From positions 1 through 57,819 of the forward strand of contig ONSQ01000002.1 in assembly GCA_900320465.1 (NCBI GenBank): a DNA stretch of 57,819 nt. The letters run 5' to 3'. Shown in pieces: positions 31,873 through 40,644 of the stretch. A program made the position numbers and the translations under genes. Source of the DNA: an uncultured Eubacteriales bacterium (GTDB taxonomy: Bacteria > Bacillota > Clostridia > Oscillospirales > Oscillospiraceae). Position 1 is the first letter of the stretch; every line of letters starts with the position of its first letter. The notes beneath the pieces were generated by a model. The model was not told where the DNA came from. It was given only the letters and a program-made list of their open reading frames with translations, and searched no databases.

Positions 31873-34677
31873 ATGGATTACTTGGGACAGGATTTCTCGC
31901 TGACAAGTGAATACGACGACATGTCCGTGGACGCGATTCTTGCGGAGTTCCGTGCCCAGCAGCGCGAAGAGAGCGCTGCTCGAGCAGTCTCCGCCGATTC
32001 CGGGAAGCGATCCGCTCAGCCAAAGAAAACGAGAGGAGAGCATCTTTCCATGCCTTCTAAGCACCGGAACAAAAAAGAAAAGCAGCGCCGCCGCCCGGCC
32101 CCCCGGCCGGAGGAAGCGGCGGAGGCTTTGTCATATACCGGCGAGCAGCCTTCTCCCCGTCCGTCCGCCCCGGCCCCGACCGCGGTGCTGGACAGCCCCG
32201 TTGAAAGCATAGCGCCCGCCCCCGCAAGCAGCGAGGATACCGTCGACGCCCCTGCGGCCGCCGAGGATGTCTTTGCCGCATCCGTCCCCTCTGCCCGGGT
32301 CTTTCGCGGCGCTGCCGCCGCGCTGGAGCGCCGGAGTGCCGAAGAAAGCGCCCCCGCCCCGGCCGAGCCCGCCGCCCCCGCCTCAGTGCGCGGGGACACA
32401 CCGCGTAAAAGCGCCCGCCCCAGCGACGCCGAGGTGCAGGATTTTCTCAGCGCCTTCCGCCGCGGGGACTTTCTGGATCTGAGCCGGCACGAGCTGACCA
32501 ATCCCCCCACAGAGCCGGACGAGCGTTTTTACATGGGCGGCGTCAAAACCGGCACCATGCAGTATGACGGCGTGGACGTGGACATGAGCGCCGACGAGAA
32601 CTACACCGCTCCCAGCGCGCCGTCGTACATCTCCAGCTATACCCGCGAACGGGACGAGGACGACGAAGCTGAGCCCGAGGAGCCGCTGCCGCCCCTGGCG
32701 GGCGTCGGCGCAAAGCTCTCCGGCCTGCTCAAGCGTCCCGGCTCCAGGCGCCGCACAGGCGCCGCAGCCGCGGTGAAGGAGAAGAGCGCTCCTGTCGAGC
32801 AGCCTTCTGCCCCGCGTGCCGACGAGGCCGGCTTTGAATCCTCCTTCAGCGACTTTCAGGAGGGCGATTACGCCGTCCGGCGCGAGTTTGAGCCGGAGAA
32901 GAAGCCGGATTACGACGATCTCTATGACGAGGCCGCCAACCCCGGTACCTTCAAGGAATATCTGCTTGCGCGCCTGACCGCGTTTCTCTACTCCTTCCGC
33001 CGCGGCAGCGGCGCCGGCGCCCGCACCATGGAGGACACGGACGAGGATCTGGGCCGTGAGGTCCCGGTGGCGCGCGCCTCCAAGTATTACGGCAGCTATA
33101 TCCGCTCCATGCGTCTGCGTCTGCAGATCAGCGGCGTGCTTCTGTTTTTCATGCTCTGGATCTCCCTGGGTCTCCCGGTCCCGGGCCAGCTGCGCACCTC
33201 CGTGGGCGCCAACGCGGTGCTCCTGGGCTTCCAGCTGGGCATCATGATCCTGTGCCTCGACGTGGTGACCACCGCCGTCATGAACACCGTGCGCGGCAAA
33301 TTCGGCGCCGACAGCATGGCGGTGGCGGCCTGCATCATCACCTCGCTTGACGCGCTGCTTGCCGCCAAGGCCGGCATCGGCTCGACCCATCTGTCCCTGT
33401 GTCTGCTCTCGTCCCTGTCTCTGGCGGGCGAAATGTTCGCCGCCGTGCTCCACGCCCGCGCCATGCGCAAGGCGCTGCGGGTCCCGGCCATCGGCAAGCG
33501 CTGCTTTGCCGTGACGGGCGAGACCGACCCCAAGACCGGCGAGATCACCGTGCTCAAATCCGTCCGCCCGCCCCTGGGCTTTGTGCGCCGCAGCGAGCAG
33601 TCCTCCCCCGACGAGGATCTGTTCCGCAAGATTTCCCTGCCGCTGCTGGCCCTGGCCTTTGCGCTGAGCTTCGTGGTGGCCTTTGCCAAGCACGATTTTG
33701 CGGACTTTGTGTACATATTCTCCGTGCTGCTCTGCCCGGCCGCGCCCTTTGCGGCCATGTGCTGCTACTCGCTGCCCTTCTTCCTGGGCTCCATGCGCAT
33801 TTTCCCCAGCGGCGCCGCCATCGCCGGCTGGTCCGGCATGAGCGACATCGGCATGAGCCGCAACCTCATCGTCACCGACCGCGACCTGTTCCCGGACGGC
33901 ACGGTGGAGATCGGCACGATCCGCATTTTTGCCGACGAGGATCCCTCGCGCATCATCTCCTACGCGGGCAGCATGATGCTCGCCGCGGGCAGCTGCTCGG
34001 CGCCCCCCTTTGGGGATCTGATGCAGCGCAACGGCTGCCGCACCCGCACGGTGGAGAACTTTGAGTATCTGGCCGGCGGCGGCATGAAGGGCGTGGTGGA
34101 CAGCCGGGTGATCCTCTGCGGCAGCACCGATCTGATGCGACTGATGAACGTGCGCATCCCCTACCGTCTGGTGGACAAGACCTCGGTGCTTCTGGCCGTG
34201 GACGGCATCCTCTGCGGCATCTTCAACATGAAGTACACCGCCAAGCCCCAGGTGCGCGAGGCGCTCATCGACCTCATGCGCTCCAACCGCCACCCGGTGT
34301 TTGCCATCCGCGACTTCAACGTGACGCCCGAAATGCTGCACGTTGCCTTTGACGTGGCCACCGACGGCTATGACTTCCCGCCCTATGTGGACCGTTTTGA
34401 TATGTCCTCGGCCGAGCCCTCGGAGGACAGCCAGATCGCCGCGGTCATCTGCCGCGAGGGTCTGGGCCCCCTGGTCCACACCGCCGACACCGCCCGCAGC
34501 ATGTACAGCGCCACCCGCATCAACACGGTTCTCACCGCCCTCAGCGCGCTTGCGGGCGTGCTGCTTGCGGCGCTGCGGCTGCTGGGCACGGGCAGCGTGC
34601 CCATCGCGCTTCCCTTCGCTTTCATGCTCGTTTTCGCGCTCATCACCGCGGTCGTCAGCTTTTTCAACCGGATCTGA
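31873..34677 (+). CDS. P-type-ATPase-like membrane protein without phosphorylation motif
   Basis: A 934-residue protein. The first 370 residues are charged and low-complexity (Ala/Pro/Glu/Asp), with a short motif SVDAILAEFRAQQRE near the start. The C-terminal half has about eight helices, including LLCPAAPFAAMCC, which resembles the CPx motif of P1B pumps, and domains like the P and N domains (GMKGVVDSRVILCGS, then VFAIRDFNVTPEML). Where DKTGT should be, the sequence is IVTDRDLFPDGTVEIG, so phosphorylation is not expected. It probably has a structural or sensory role. The ribosome site is weak; transcription may come from the miniature element's right end. Confidence 0.7.
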   Translation: MDYLGQDFSLTSEYDDMSVDAILAEFRAQQREESAARAVSADSGKRSAQPKKTRGEHLSMPSKHRNKKEKQRRRPAPRPEEAAEALSYTGEQPSPRPSAPAPTAVLDSPVESIAPAPASSEDTVDAPAAAEDVFAASVPSARVFRGAAAALERRSAEESAPAPAEPAAPASVRGDTPRKSARPSDAEVQDFLSAFRRGDFLDLSRHELTNPPTEPDERFYMGGVKTGTMQYDGVDVDMSADENYTAPSAPSYISSYTRERDEDDEAEPEEPLPPLAGVGAKLSGLLKRPGSRRRTGAAAAVKEKSAPVEQPSAPRADEAGFESSFSDFQEGDYAVRREFEPEKKPDYDDLYDEAANPGTFKEYLLARLTAFLYSFRRGSGAGARTMEDTDEDLGREVPVARASKYYGSYIRSMRLRLQISGVLLFFMLWISLGLPVPGQLRTSVGANAVLLGFQLGIMILCLDVVTTAVMNTVRGKFGADSMAVAACIITSLDALLAAKAGIGSTHLSLCLLSSLSLAGEMFAAVLHARAMRKALRVPAIGKRCFAVTGETDPKTGEITVLKSVRPPLGFVRRSEQSSPDEDLFRKISLPLLALAFALSFVVAFAKHDFADFVYIFSVLLCPAAPFAAMCCYSLPFFLGSMRIFPSGAAIAGWSGMSDIGMSRNLIVTDRDLFPDGTVEIGTIRIFADEDPSRIISYAGSMMLAAGSCSAPPFGDLMQRNGCRTRTVENFEYLAGGGMKGVVDSRVILCGSTDLMRLMNVRIPYRLVDKTSVLLAVDGILCGIFNMKYTAKPQVREALIDLMRSNRHPVFAIRDFNVTPEMLHVAFDVATDGYDFPPYVDRFDMSSAEPSEDSQIAAVICREGLGPLVHTADTARSMYSATRINTVLTALSALAGVLLAALRLLGTGSVPIALPFAFMLVFALITAVVSFFNRI

Positions 34678-34708
34678 CCGGCGCGCCGCGCGCTTGGACA
34701 TTTTCCTG

Positions 34709-34737
34709 TTGCCAAAGGCAGCGGGATCGTGTATAAT
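34709..34737 (+). promoter_or_regulatory. sigma-A promoter of the EF-G paralogue
   Basis: TTGCCA (34709-34714), 17-nt spacer, TATAAT (34732-34737). Confidence 0.8.
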
Positions 34738-34808
34738 TAATTGGAAATGCTGAAAGAAGTTCAATCAAAACGCTTTTCACATATCTGACAGAGAGGAATC
34801 ATGAACAC

Positions 34809-36818
34809 ATGGAAACTAAAAACATCCGCAATATCTGCCTGATCGGCCACGGCAACACCGGCAAGACCAGCCTGGCGGAGAGCATGCTCTACGTCACCGG
34901 CGCCATCGACCGCATGGGTCGCGTCAGCGACGGCAACACCGTCTGCGACTATGACGCCGAGGAAATCGCCCGCCAGATCACCATCTCCACCGCTGTTGCT
35001 CCCGTGAACTTCGGCGGCTGCAAGATCAACGTGCTGGACTGCCCGGGTTACTTTGACTTTGTGGGCGACGTGCTGTGCGCGCTGCGCGCGGTCGAGGCCG
35101 GTGTGATCGTCGTCTCTGCCAAGGACACGGCCGAGACCGTCGCCGTCGGTGCCCAGCGCAGCTGGAAGTACCTGAAGAAGGCCGAGCTGCCTGTCATGTT
35201 CTGCGTCTCCAAGTGCAACGAGGAGCACGGCGATTACTTCAAGGCTCTCGAAACCCTCAAGGGCAAGTACGGCAGCATCGTCTGCCCCGTCACCATCCCC
35301 ACCTCCGACGGCAAGGGCGTTATCGACCTGGTGCACAACGTGGCCTATATGACCAACGGCGCCAAGTTTGACAAGGTCGCCGTTCCCGCCGCTGACGCCG
35401 GCCACGTGGAAGATCTGCGTGCCGAGCTGATGGAAGCCGCCGCCGGCGCCACCGAAGAGCTGATGGAGAAGTTCTTCGAGAACATGGAGCTGGAAGAGGC
35501 CGACATCATCGAGGGTCTCAAGGTCGGTGTGGCTGAGCGCGCGGTCGTTCCCGTGTTCGCCACCGACGCCATGACCAACGTCGGCACCGCCGCCATGCTG
35601 CAGGGCATCGCGGACTACTGCCCCGCTCCCGAGGCCAAGGCCGGCCCCACGCTGGGCTTTGTGTTCAAGACCATTTCCGATAAATTCGGCAAGTACAGCT
35701 TCATCAAGGTCCTGGCCGGCAGCGTCACCGGCGGCATGAGCCTGCGCAACTGCCGCGCCTCCAGCACCGACAAGCTTGGCCGTATGTACACCATGTGCGG
35801 CAAGAAGACCACCGAGGTCACCGACGCCTGCTGCGGCGACATCGTCGCTGTCGGCAAGATGGACTGGAAGACCGGCGACGTGGTCGTCGACTCCAAGGAC
35901 GATGTGGAGCTGCCCGCCATCGAGCTGCCCGATCCCATGTACTCCATGGCCATCGCGCCCAAGACCAAGGGCCAGGACGACAAGGTCGCTGCCGGTCTTG
36001 CCAAGCTGGGCGAGGAAGACATCTCCTTCACCTTGGTCAACAACGCCGAGACCCACCAGATGGTCATCTCCGGCGAGGGCGATATCCAGATCGGCGTTCT
36101 GTGCTCCAAGCTCAAGAACCTCTACAACGTGGAGACCGAGCTTCTCCCCGCCCGCGTGGCCTACCGCGAGAAGATCAAGTCCAAGGTTGAATCCCACGGC
36201 CGTCACAAGAAGCAGTCCGGCGGCAGCGGCCAGTTCGGTGACGTGTGGATCCGCTTCGAGCCCCAGGAGGAGCAGGACGACATGATCTTCGCCGAGGAAG
36301 TCTTCGGCGGCTCCGTTCCCAAGAACTTCTTCCCCTCCGTGGAAAAGGGTCTGCGCAACGCGGTGCAGAAGGGCGTTCTGGCGGGCTACCCGCTGGTCGG
36401 CCTGAAGGCCACCCTGTACGACGGCTCCTACCACCCTGTGGACTCCAACGATATGGCGTTCCAGACCGCGGCCCGTCTTGCCTACCAGGACGGCATCCCC
36501 AAGGCCAAGCCCACGATCCTCGAGCCCATCGGTCAGCTCTTCGTCACCATTCCCGACGAGTACCAGGGCGCGATCATCGGAGACATCAACTCCAAGCGCC
36601 GCGGCACGATGATGGGCTCCATGCCCGCCGAGGACGGCATGACCACGATCGAGGCCGAGGTCCCGATGGCCGAGATGAGCACCTACACCATCGATCTGCG
36701 GTCCATGACCCAGGGCGCCGGCTCCTTCACCTGCAAGTTTGTCCGCTACGAGGAAGCCCCCGGCAACGTCCAGCAGAAGGTCATCGAGGAAGCCAAGGCT
36801 CTGGCCGAGGCCGAGTAA
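34809..36818 (+). CDS. elongation factor G-like translational GTPase (EF-G paralogue)
   Basis: A 669-residue protein with the full EF-G domain order. Motifs: P-loop GHGNTGKTS (13-21), DCPGYFDF, then ribosome-binding domains with HGRHKKQSGGSGQFGDVWIR and ANVQ-type C-terminus. It differs from canonical EF-G: the switch-I RGITI reads RQITI, and the guanine-specificity NKxD reads SKCN. This fits the EF-G2/FusA-like paralogue group rather than the main EF-G. GAGAGGA is 12 nt from ATG 34809 and only 4 nt from an out-of-frame ATG at 34801 that starts a 13-codon frame. Confidence 0.88.
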   Translation: METKNIRNICLIGHGNTGKTSLAESMLYVTGAIDRMGRVSDGNTVCDYDAEEIARQITISTAVAPVNFGGCKINVLDCPGYFDFVGDVLCALRAVEAGVIVVSAKDTAETVAVGAQRSWKYLKKAELPVMFCVSKCNEEHGDYFKALETLKGKYGSIVCPVTIPTSDGKGVIDLVHNVAYMTNGAKFDKVAVPAADAGHVEDLRAELMEAAAGATEELMEKFFENMELEEADIIEGLKVGVAERAVVPVFATDAMTNVGTAAMLQGIADYCPAPEAKAGPTLGFVFKTISDKFGKYSFIKVLAGSVTGGMSLRNCRASSTDKLGRMYTMCGKKTTEVTDACCGDIVAVGKMDWKTGDVVVDSKDDVELPAIELPDPMYSMAIAPKTKGQDDKVAAGLAKLGEEDISFTLVNNAETHQMVISGEGDIQIGVLCSKLKNLYNVETELLPARVAYREKIKSKVESHGRHKKQSGGSGQFGDVWIRFEPQEEQDDMIFAEEVFGGSVPKNFFPSVEKGLRNAVQKGVLAGYPLVGLKATLYDGSYHPVDSNDMAFQTAARLAYQDGIPKAKPTILEPIGQLFVTIPDEYQGAIIGDINSKRRGTMMGSMPAEDGMTTIEAEVPMAEMSTYTIDLRSMTQGAGSFTCKFVRYEEAPGNVQQKVIEEAKALAEAE

Positions 36819-36839
36819 ACAACCGAACTTTGACAGCTT

Positions 36840-36872
36840 AAAACAGCGGGGGTTGATAACCCCGCTGTTTTT
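36840..36872 (+). terminator. terminator of the EF-G paralogue
   Basis: AAAACAGCGGGG / CCCCGCTGTTTT hairpin with a T tail. Confidence 0.9.
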
Positions 36873-36914
36873 GCCGGGCTCACCGGGCAAACCGCAACGA
36901 AAGGATGATCGGAC

Positions 36915-37727
36915 ATGTTCGACAGACTGGTCGGATTAAAAAATATCCTCTGGGCCATCGGGATCGTCGTCTGTCTGCTGGCGCTGTTTGTGGGCTTCAT
37001 CTTCTCCGCCGTCACGCCCTATCACGGCCAGGCCGACCCCCGCACCCCGGATCTGAACGCCGTGCGGCAGGAGAACACCACCGTCGACGTGGAGGCGCTG
37101 AGCTTTGCGGAACCGGACGGCGAGCTGCACGAGCTGCTCCAGACCCAGGACGCGGGCGAGGATTATATCCGCTCCACGGTCTTTCTGACCGACAGCATCA
37201 TGATCGCCCTGCGGGATCAGTCTCTGACAGGCGGCGACGTGTGGAGCAGCAACTCCGGCAGCCTGCAGATGGCCAACATTGCCGAGTGGAAGGTGCTCTA
37301 CAGCGACGGCTCGCGCATCACGCCCGCCGACGCCTGCATGATCGCCCATCCGCGGCGTCTGATCATATGCGTGGGCAGCGACGGTCTGGCCGCCGTGTCC
37401 CGGGACGAGTTCATCTCCGGCTACGAGACCCTCATCCGCTCCATCCAGCGGCTGAGCCCCGACACCACCATCGTCTGCTGCGCCGTGGCCCCGGTGGCGG
37501 AGGGCTACGACGGCATCGACGAGCTGACCAGCGATCTGACCCGGGACGCCAACGACTGGATCCGCGAGGTCTGCCGCGAAACCGGGGTGTATTTTGCCGA
37601 CACGGCCGAGGCCGTGCGCGCCGGCAACGATCTTAACCCCAAGTTCGCCACCGCCAATCTCAAGGCCCTCAACACCGCCGGCGTCCAGGCCGTGCTGGGC
37701 TATCTGCGCACCCACGCCGTCCCCTGA
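36915..37727 (+). CDS. membrane-anchored SGNH/GDSL hydrolase-like protein
   Basis: A 270-residue protein. One N-terminal anchor helix (ILWAIGIVVCLLALFVGFIF), then an extracellular domain with the fold pattern of SGNH hydrolases: a block-I-like FLTDSIMIALRD, PRRLIICVGSDGL, then ELTSDLTRDANDWIREVC and the final GVQAVLGYLRTH. The nucleophile serine in TDS and the terminal His are present, but the glycine and asparagine blocks are weak, so activity is uncertain. Start 36915 follows AAAGGA. Substrate unknown; such enzymes often act on cell-wall acyl groups. Confidence 0.6.
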   Translation: MFDRLVGLKNILWAIGIVVCLLALFVGFIFSAVTPYHGQADPRTPDLNAVRQENTTVDVEALSFAEPDGELHELLQTQDAGEDYIRSTVFLTDSIMIALRDQSLTGGDVWSSNSGSLQMANIAEWKVLYSDGSRITPADACMIAHPRRLIICVGSDGLAAVSRDEFISGYETLIRSIQRLSPDTTIVCCAVAPVAEGYDGIDELTSDLTRDANDWIREVCRETGVYFADTAEAVRAGNDLNPKFATANLKALNTAGVQAVLGYLRTHAVP

Positions 37728-37757
37728 GCCGGGCCGAACAATCGAAAACCGTACGAT

Positions 37758-37799
37758 ACAGGAGCTGTGCCCCACCCGGGTTCACAGCTCCTGTTTTTC
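37758..37799 (+). terminator. terminator of the SGNH-like gene
   Basis: ACAGGAGCTGTG / CACAGCTCCTGT hairpin followed by TTTTCT. Confidence 0.9.
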
Positions 37800-37828
37800 T
37801 TGACAGTTCGCTATTATTGTGATATCAT
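37800..37828 (+). promoter_or_regulatory. promoter of the SPFH operon
   Basis: TTGACA (37800-37805), 17-nt spacer, TATCAT (37823-37828). The -10 overlaps the repeated TGATATCA boxes. Confidence 0.75.
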
Positions 37829-37838
37829 TTTGATATCA
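37820..37838. promoter_or_regulatory. paired TGATATCA boxes, candidate ribbon-helix-helix operator
   Basis: Two self-palindromic TGATATCA boxes (37820-37827 and 37831-37838), 11 bp apart centre to centre, overlap the -10 of the SPFH operon. The operon itself encodes an Arc-type protein. Confidence 0.55.
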
Positions 37839-37860
37839 AATCAAAAGGGAGGTTTTTCCT

Positions 37861-38901
37861 ATGACGGAAAAGATTCTCAACACCAAGAAGAACGGCATGG
37901 CCGTTCTCCTGGGCTCGCTCGCGCTCTATATCGCGGCGATCCTGGCACTCATATTCGGCGCCGTGATCCTCGATGACGGAAAGCTGTCCGGTCTCGCGCT
38001 GCTGATCCCCGGCATCATCTGGATCTTAGTCGGCTGGCTCCCCTTCTGCGGTCTGAAGGTCCTCAAGCCCCAGGAGGCGCTGGTTCTCACGCTCTTCGGC
38101 AAGTATATCGGCACCCTCAAGGGCGAGGGCTTTTACTTCGTCAACCCCTTCTGCACCGGCGTCAACCCCGCCGCAGCCACCAAGCTCAGCCAGAGCGGCG
38201 ACGTGGACAACAGCCAGCAGAGTCTCATCGGCGTCCTGAGCAATGCCAACGGCGCCAATGCCGCAGCCGTCCAGGCGGCCGAGAACGGCAAGAAGATCTC
38301 GCTGAAGATCATGACCCTGTCCAACAGCCGCCAGAAGATCAACGACTGTCTGGGTAATCCCATTGAGATCGGCATCGCGGTCATGTGGCGCGTCGTCGAC
38401 ACGGCAAAGGCCGTCTTCAACGTGGACAACTACAAGGAATACCTGTCGCTGCAGTGCGACAGCGCTCTGCGCAACATCGTGCGCATTTACCCCTACGACG
38501 TGGCTCCCGGCGTGGACACCACCGGCGACGGGATCGCCGATGAGGGCAGCCTGCGCGGCTCGTCCGAGACCGTTGCGGCGCGCATCCGCGACGAGATCCA
38601 GTCCAAGGTACAGGCCGCCGGCATCGAGATCATCGAGGCCCGCATCACCTACCTGGCCTACGCCCCCGAGATCGCGGCCGTCATGCTGCAGCGCCAGCAG
38701 GCCAGCGCCATCATCGACGCGCGCAAGATGATCGTGGACGGCGCGGTGGGCATGGTGGAGATGGCTCTGGAGCGTCTGAGCGAGAACAAGACCGTGGAGC
38801 TGGATGAGGAGCGCAAGGCGGCCATGGTCTCGAACCTGCTGGTGGTACTCTGCGGCAACAAGGACGCCCAGCCCGTCGTGAACTCCGGCAGCCTGTACTG
38901 A
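37861..38901 (+). CDS. SPFH/Band 7 domain membrane protein (flotillin/stomatin-like)
   Basis: A 346-residue protein. Two membrane helices near the N-terminus (residues about 13-60) precede an SPFH core: [59 protein letters not shown]. These proteins scaffold membrane microdomains or protease complexes. GGGAGG precedes the start. It is directly followed by a ribbon-helix-helix gene, a pairing common in Firmicutes. First gene of a four-gene operon. Confidence 0.92.
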   Translation: MTEKILNTKKNGMAVLLGSLALYIAAILALIFGAVILDDGKLSGLALLIPGIIWILVGWLPFCGLKVLKPQEALVLTLFGKYIGTLKGEGFYFVNPFCTGVNPAAATKLSQSGDVDNSQQSLIGVLSNANGANAAAVQAAENGKKISLKIMTLSNSRQKINDCLGNPIEIGIAVMWRVVDTAKAVFNVDNYKEYLSLQCDSALRNIVRIYPYDVAPGVDTTGDGIADEGSLRGSSETVAARIRDEIQSKVQAAGIEIIEARITYLAYAPEIAAVMLQRQQASAIIDARKMIVDGAVGMVEMALERLSENKTVELDEERKAAMVSNLLVVLCGNKDAQPVVNSGSLY

Positions 38902-38902
38902 G

Positions 38903-39106
38903 ATGGCGGACAACACCAAAAAACAGGTGCCGCTGCGCCTGTCTCCCAAGCTCTATGACGCCATCGCCGCCTGGGCGGAGGATGATTTTCGCTCGATCAA
39001 CGGCCAGATCGAATACCTGCTGACCGAGTGCGTGCGCCAGCGGAAGAAAAACGGCAAATATGTCTCGGACGAGCTCGACGTCCCGCCCGAGCTGGACATT
39101 TCGTAA
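38903..39106 (+). CDS. Arc-family ribbon-helix-helix DNA-binding protein
   Basis: A 67-residue protein with the RHH pattern: strand [16 protein letters not shown] followed by helices ([20 protein letters not shown]). The start lies one base after the stop of the SPFH gene with no own ribosome site, indicating coupled translation. It likely autoregulates the operon through the TGATATCA pair. Ends 12 bp before the YhfC gene. Confidence 0.85.
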   Translation: MADNTKKQVPLRLSPKLYDAIAAWAEDDFRSINGQIEYLLTECVRQRKKNGKYVSDELDVPPELDIS

Positions 39107-39118
39107 AGGAGTTCTCTT

Positions 39119-39928
39119 ATGGACGGAATCACAACTGTCTCGACGCTCTCCATGGCTGGCATGGGCGTGAGCATGCTGCTCTCCCTCGCCGCCGTGATCG
39201 CGGCCTTTGTTTACGGCCGCAAGCGCTTTCACGCCCCTGTCACCAGCTTTTTCGTCGGTGTGGGAACCTTCATTCTCTTCGCCCTTGTTCTGGAGAGCCT
39301 GCTGCACAATCTCCTGCTCCCCACGCCTGTCGGACAGAAGATCTTCGGCGACATGTGGCTCTACGCCCTCTATGGCGGAGCCGCCGCCGCGCTCTTTGAG
39401 GAGACCGGCCGGATCTTTGCCGCCAAAACCTTCCTCCGCCGCCGCAATGACACCCCGAACGCCTATATGTACGGTGCGGGCCACGGCGGGGTCGAGGCGA
39501 TCTTTGTCGGCGTGGTCTCGCAGATCAGCAACCTCTCCCTCGCCGCGATGATCAACGCCGGCCAGGTCGAATCGCTGCTCGCTCCCCTCTCCGGCGTCCA
39601 GTACGATTCCGCCGTGGAGCAGCTGCGTACGCTCACCGGTCCGTCTTCCCTGTTCTTTCTCGCGGGCTACGAGCGCATCCTCGCCCTGGTGCTGCACATC
39701 TGCCTGTCTCTGCTCCTCTTCCGCGGTCTCCGTGAGAAGAAGCCGGGGCTGGTGGTGCTGTGCTATGTGCTGCATTTCGCTCTCGACGCGATCCTCGTCC
39801 TCATCAACCGGACCCTCGGCAACATCCCGGCCGAGGCCTTCTGCACGGTCTTCGTGCTGCTCGTCGTGCTCCTCACGATGAAGCTCGCGCCCCTGCCGCC
39901 GCGGGAAAGTGATACGGTGGCGACATGA
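39119..39928 (+). CDS. YhfC-family intramembrane metalloprotease-like protein
   Basis: A 269-residue, seven- to eight-helix protein. It carries the EETGR motif, AGHGGVEAIF and a late H in VLHFALDAIL, the residues that define YhfC (related to CAAX/glutamic-type intramembrane proteases). The AAAGGAG ribosome site fits ATG 39119. Fourth-gene coupling follows by ATGA overlap. The clients are unknown; the SPFH neighbour may organise the protease in the membrane. Confidence 0.85.
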   Translation: MDGITTVSTLSMAGMGVSMLLSLAAVIAAFVYGRKRFHAPVTSFFVGVGTFILFALVLESLLHNLLLPTPVGQKIFGDMWLYALYGGAAAALFEETGRIFAAKTFLRRRNDTPNAYMYGAGHGGVEAIFVGVVSQISNLSLAAMINAGQVESLLAPLSGVQYDSAVEQLRTLTGPSSLFFLAGYERILALVLHICLSLLLFRGLREKKPGLVVLCYVLHFALDAILVLINRTLGNIPAEAFCTVFVLLVVLLTMKLAPLPPRESDTVAT

Positions 39929-40389
39929 ACACCAGGCCGCGTCTGATCGACTATATCTTTCTCGGCCTGGCCGTACTCTGCTTCCTCTTCACGCTGATCT
40001 ACGGCTGCATCAAGCTGCCTTCTCTGCCCGACATGCTGCCCAGCCATTTCAACTTTGCCGGCGCCATCGACGGCTGGAGCGGCAAGGCCGGCGCGGTCTC
40101 GGCCCCGATGGTCTTTGGTTTTCTCATGCTCGTCATTCTCGGACCGATCCAGTTTTTCCCACAGGTCTGGAACAACACCCAGGGCGTCCCGGCCTATAAG
40201 CTGCCGCGTGTGATCCGTGCGACGCGCACGATGATGAGCCTGATGCTCTTCTCGTCCGAGGCGTTCATGGCCTACACACTCCTCTGCGCCGTGCACCTCT
40301 CCCCGCTCCACCCGGCCGCAACGCCGATCTACTTTGTTCTCATCGGCGTCCCGATCGTCGTCGTGCTCTTCGAGACCTTCCGCAAATAG
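39925..40389 (+). CDS. DUF1648-domain membrane protein
   Basis: A 154-residue membrane protein with four predicted helices. The first loop LPSLPDMLPSHFNFAGAIDG followed by W is the DUF1648 signature found in SdpI-like immunity/membrane proteins. It overlaps the YhfC gene by 4 bp. Last gene of the operon, closed by a long hairpin. Confidence 0.8.
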   Translation: MNTRPRLIDYIFLGLAVLCFLFTLIYGCIKLPSLPDMLPSHFNFAGAIDGWSGKAGAVSAPMVFGFLMLVILGPIQFFPQVWNNTQGVPAYKLPRVIRATRTMMSLMLFSSEAFMAYTLLCAVHLSPLHPAATPIYFVLIGVPIVVVLFETFRK

Positions 40390-40390
40390 T

Positions 40391-40434
40391 CTTCTTCGGC
40401 GGGCCGCCCCTCTGCGCGCGGCCCGCCGAAGAAG
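40391..40434 (+). terminator. long perfect hairpin after the SPFH operon
   Basis: 17-bp arms CTTCTTCGGCGGGCCGC / GCGGCCCGCCGAAGAAG, 10-nt loop, little T tract. Confidence 0.7.
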
Positions 40435-40504
40435 CAAAGCGCGCTGTCATCCTGAGCAAGGCGAAGGATCTTTTCCTTTTTTTCGCTCCACCCTGCTTCT
40501 GCAG

Positions 40505-40532
40505 AAAACAGGCGGCTCCGCCGCTTGTTTTT
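40505..40532. terminator. hairpin ahead of the Xre gene
   Basis: AAAACAGGCGG..CCGCTTGTTTTT hairpin with T tail; second stop signal before the next transcription unit. Between the two hairpins (40446-40472) lies TGTCATCCTGAGCAAGGCGA, a repeat-like sequence. Confidence 0.6.
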
Positions 40533-40564
40533 CCCCTCACGCTTCGATATTTTTTTCACGATTT

Positions 40565-40628
40565 TGTAAAGCTCGCTTGACATATACAGTGCTGTGTGCT
40601 ATCCTGCAGATGTAAAGCGAACTTTACA
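40565..40628 (+). promoter_or_regulatory. promoter with two Xre-type operators
   Basis: Promoter TTGACA (40577-40582), 17-nt spacer, TATCCT (40600-40605). Operator 1 TGTAAAGCTCGCTTGACA (40565-40582) overlaps the -35; operator 2 TGTAAAGCGAACTTTACA (40611-40628) covers the start region. Confidence 0.7.
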
Positions 40629-40644
40629 GAAAGTGTGTGATGTG

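Noticed and set aside
31873..34677. Functional metal-pumping P-type ATPase
   Set aside because: The invariant DKTGT is absent.
32383..34764. 793-codon minus-strand frame opposite the P-type-like gene
   Set aside because: His/Arg/Gly-rich composition and no domain logic; mirror of the plus-strand reading frame.
34761..36890. 709-codon minus-strand frame opposite the EF-G paralogue
   Set aside because: The plus strand has all EF-G motifs; the opposite frame is a codon-bias artefact.
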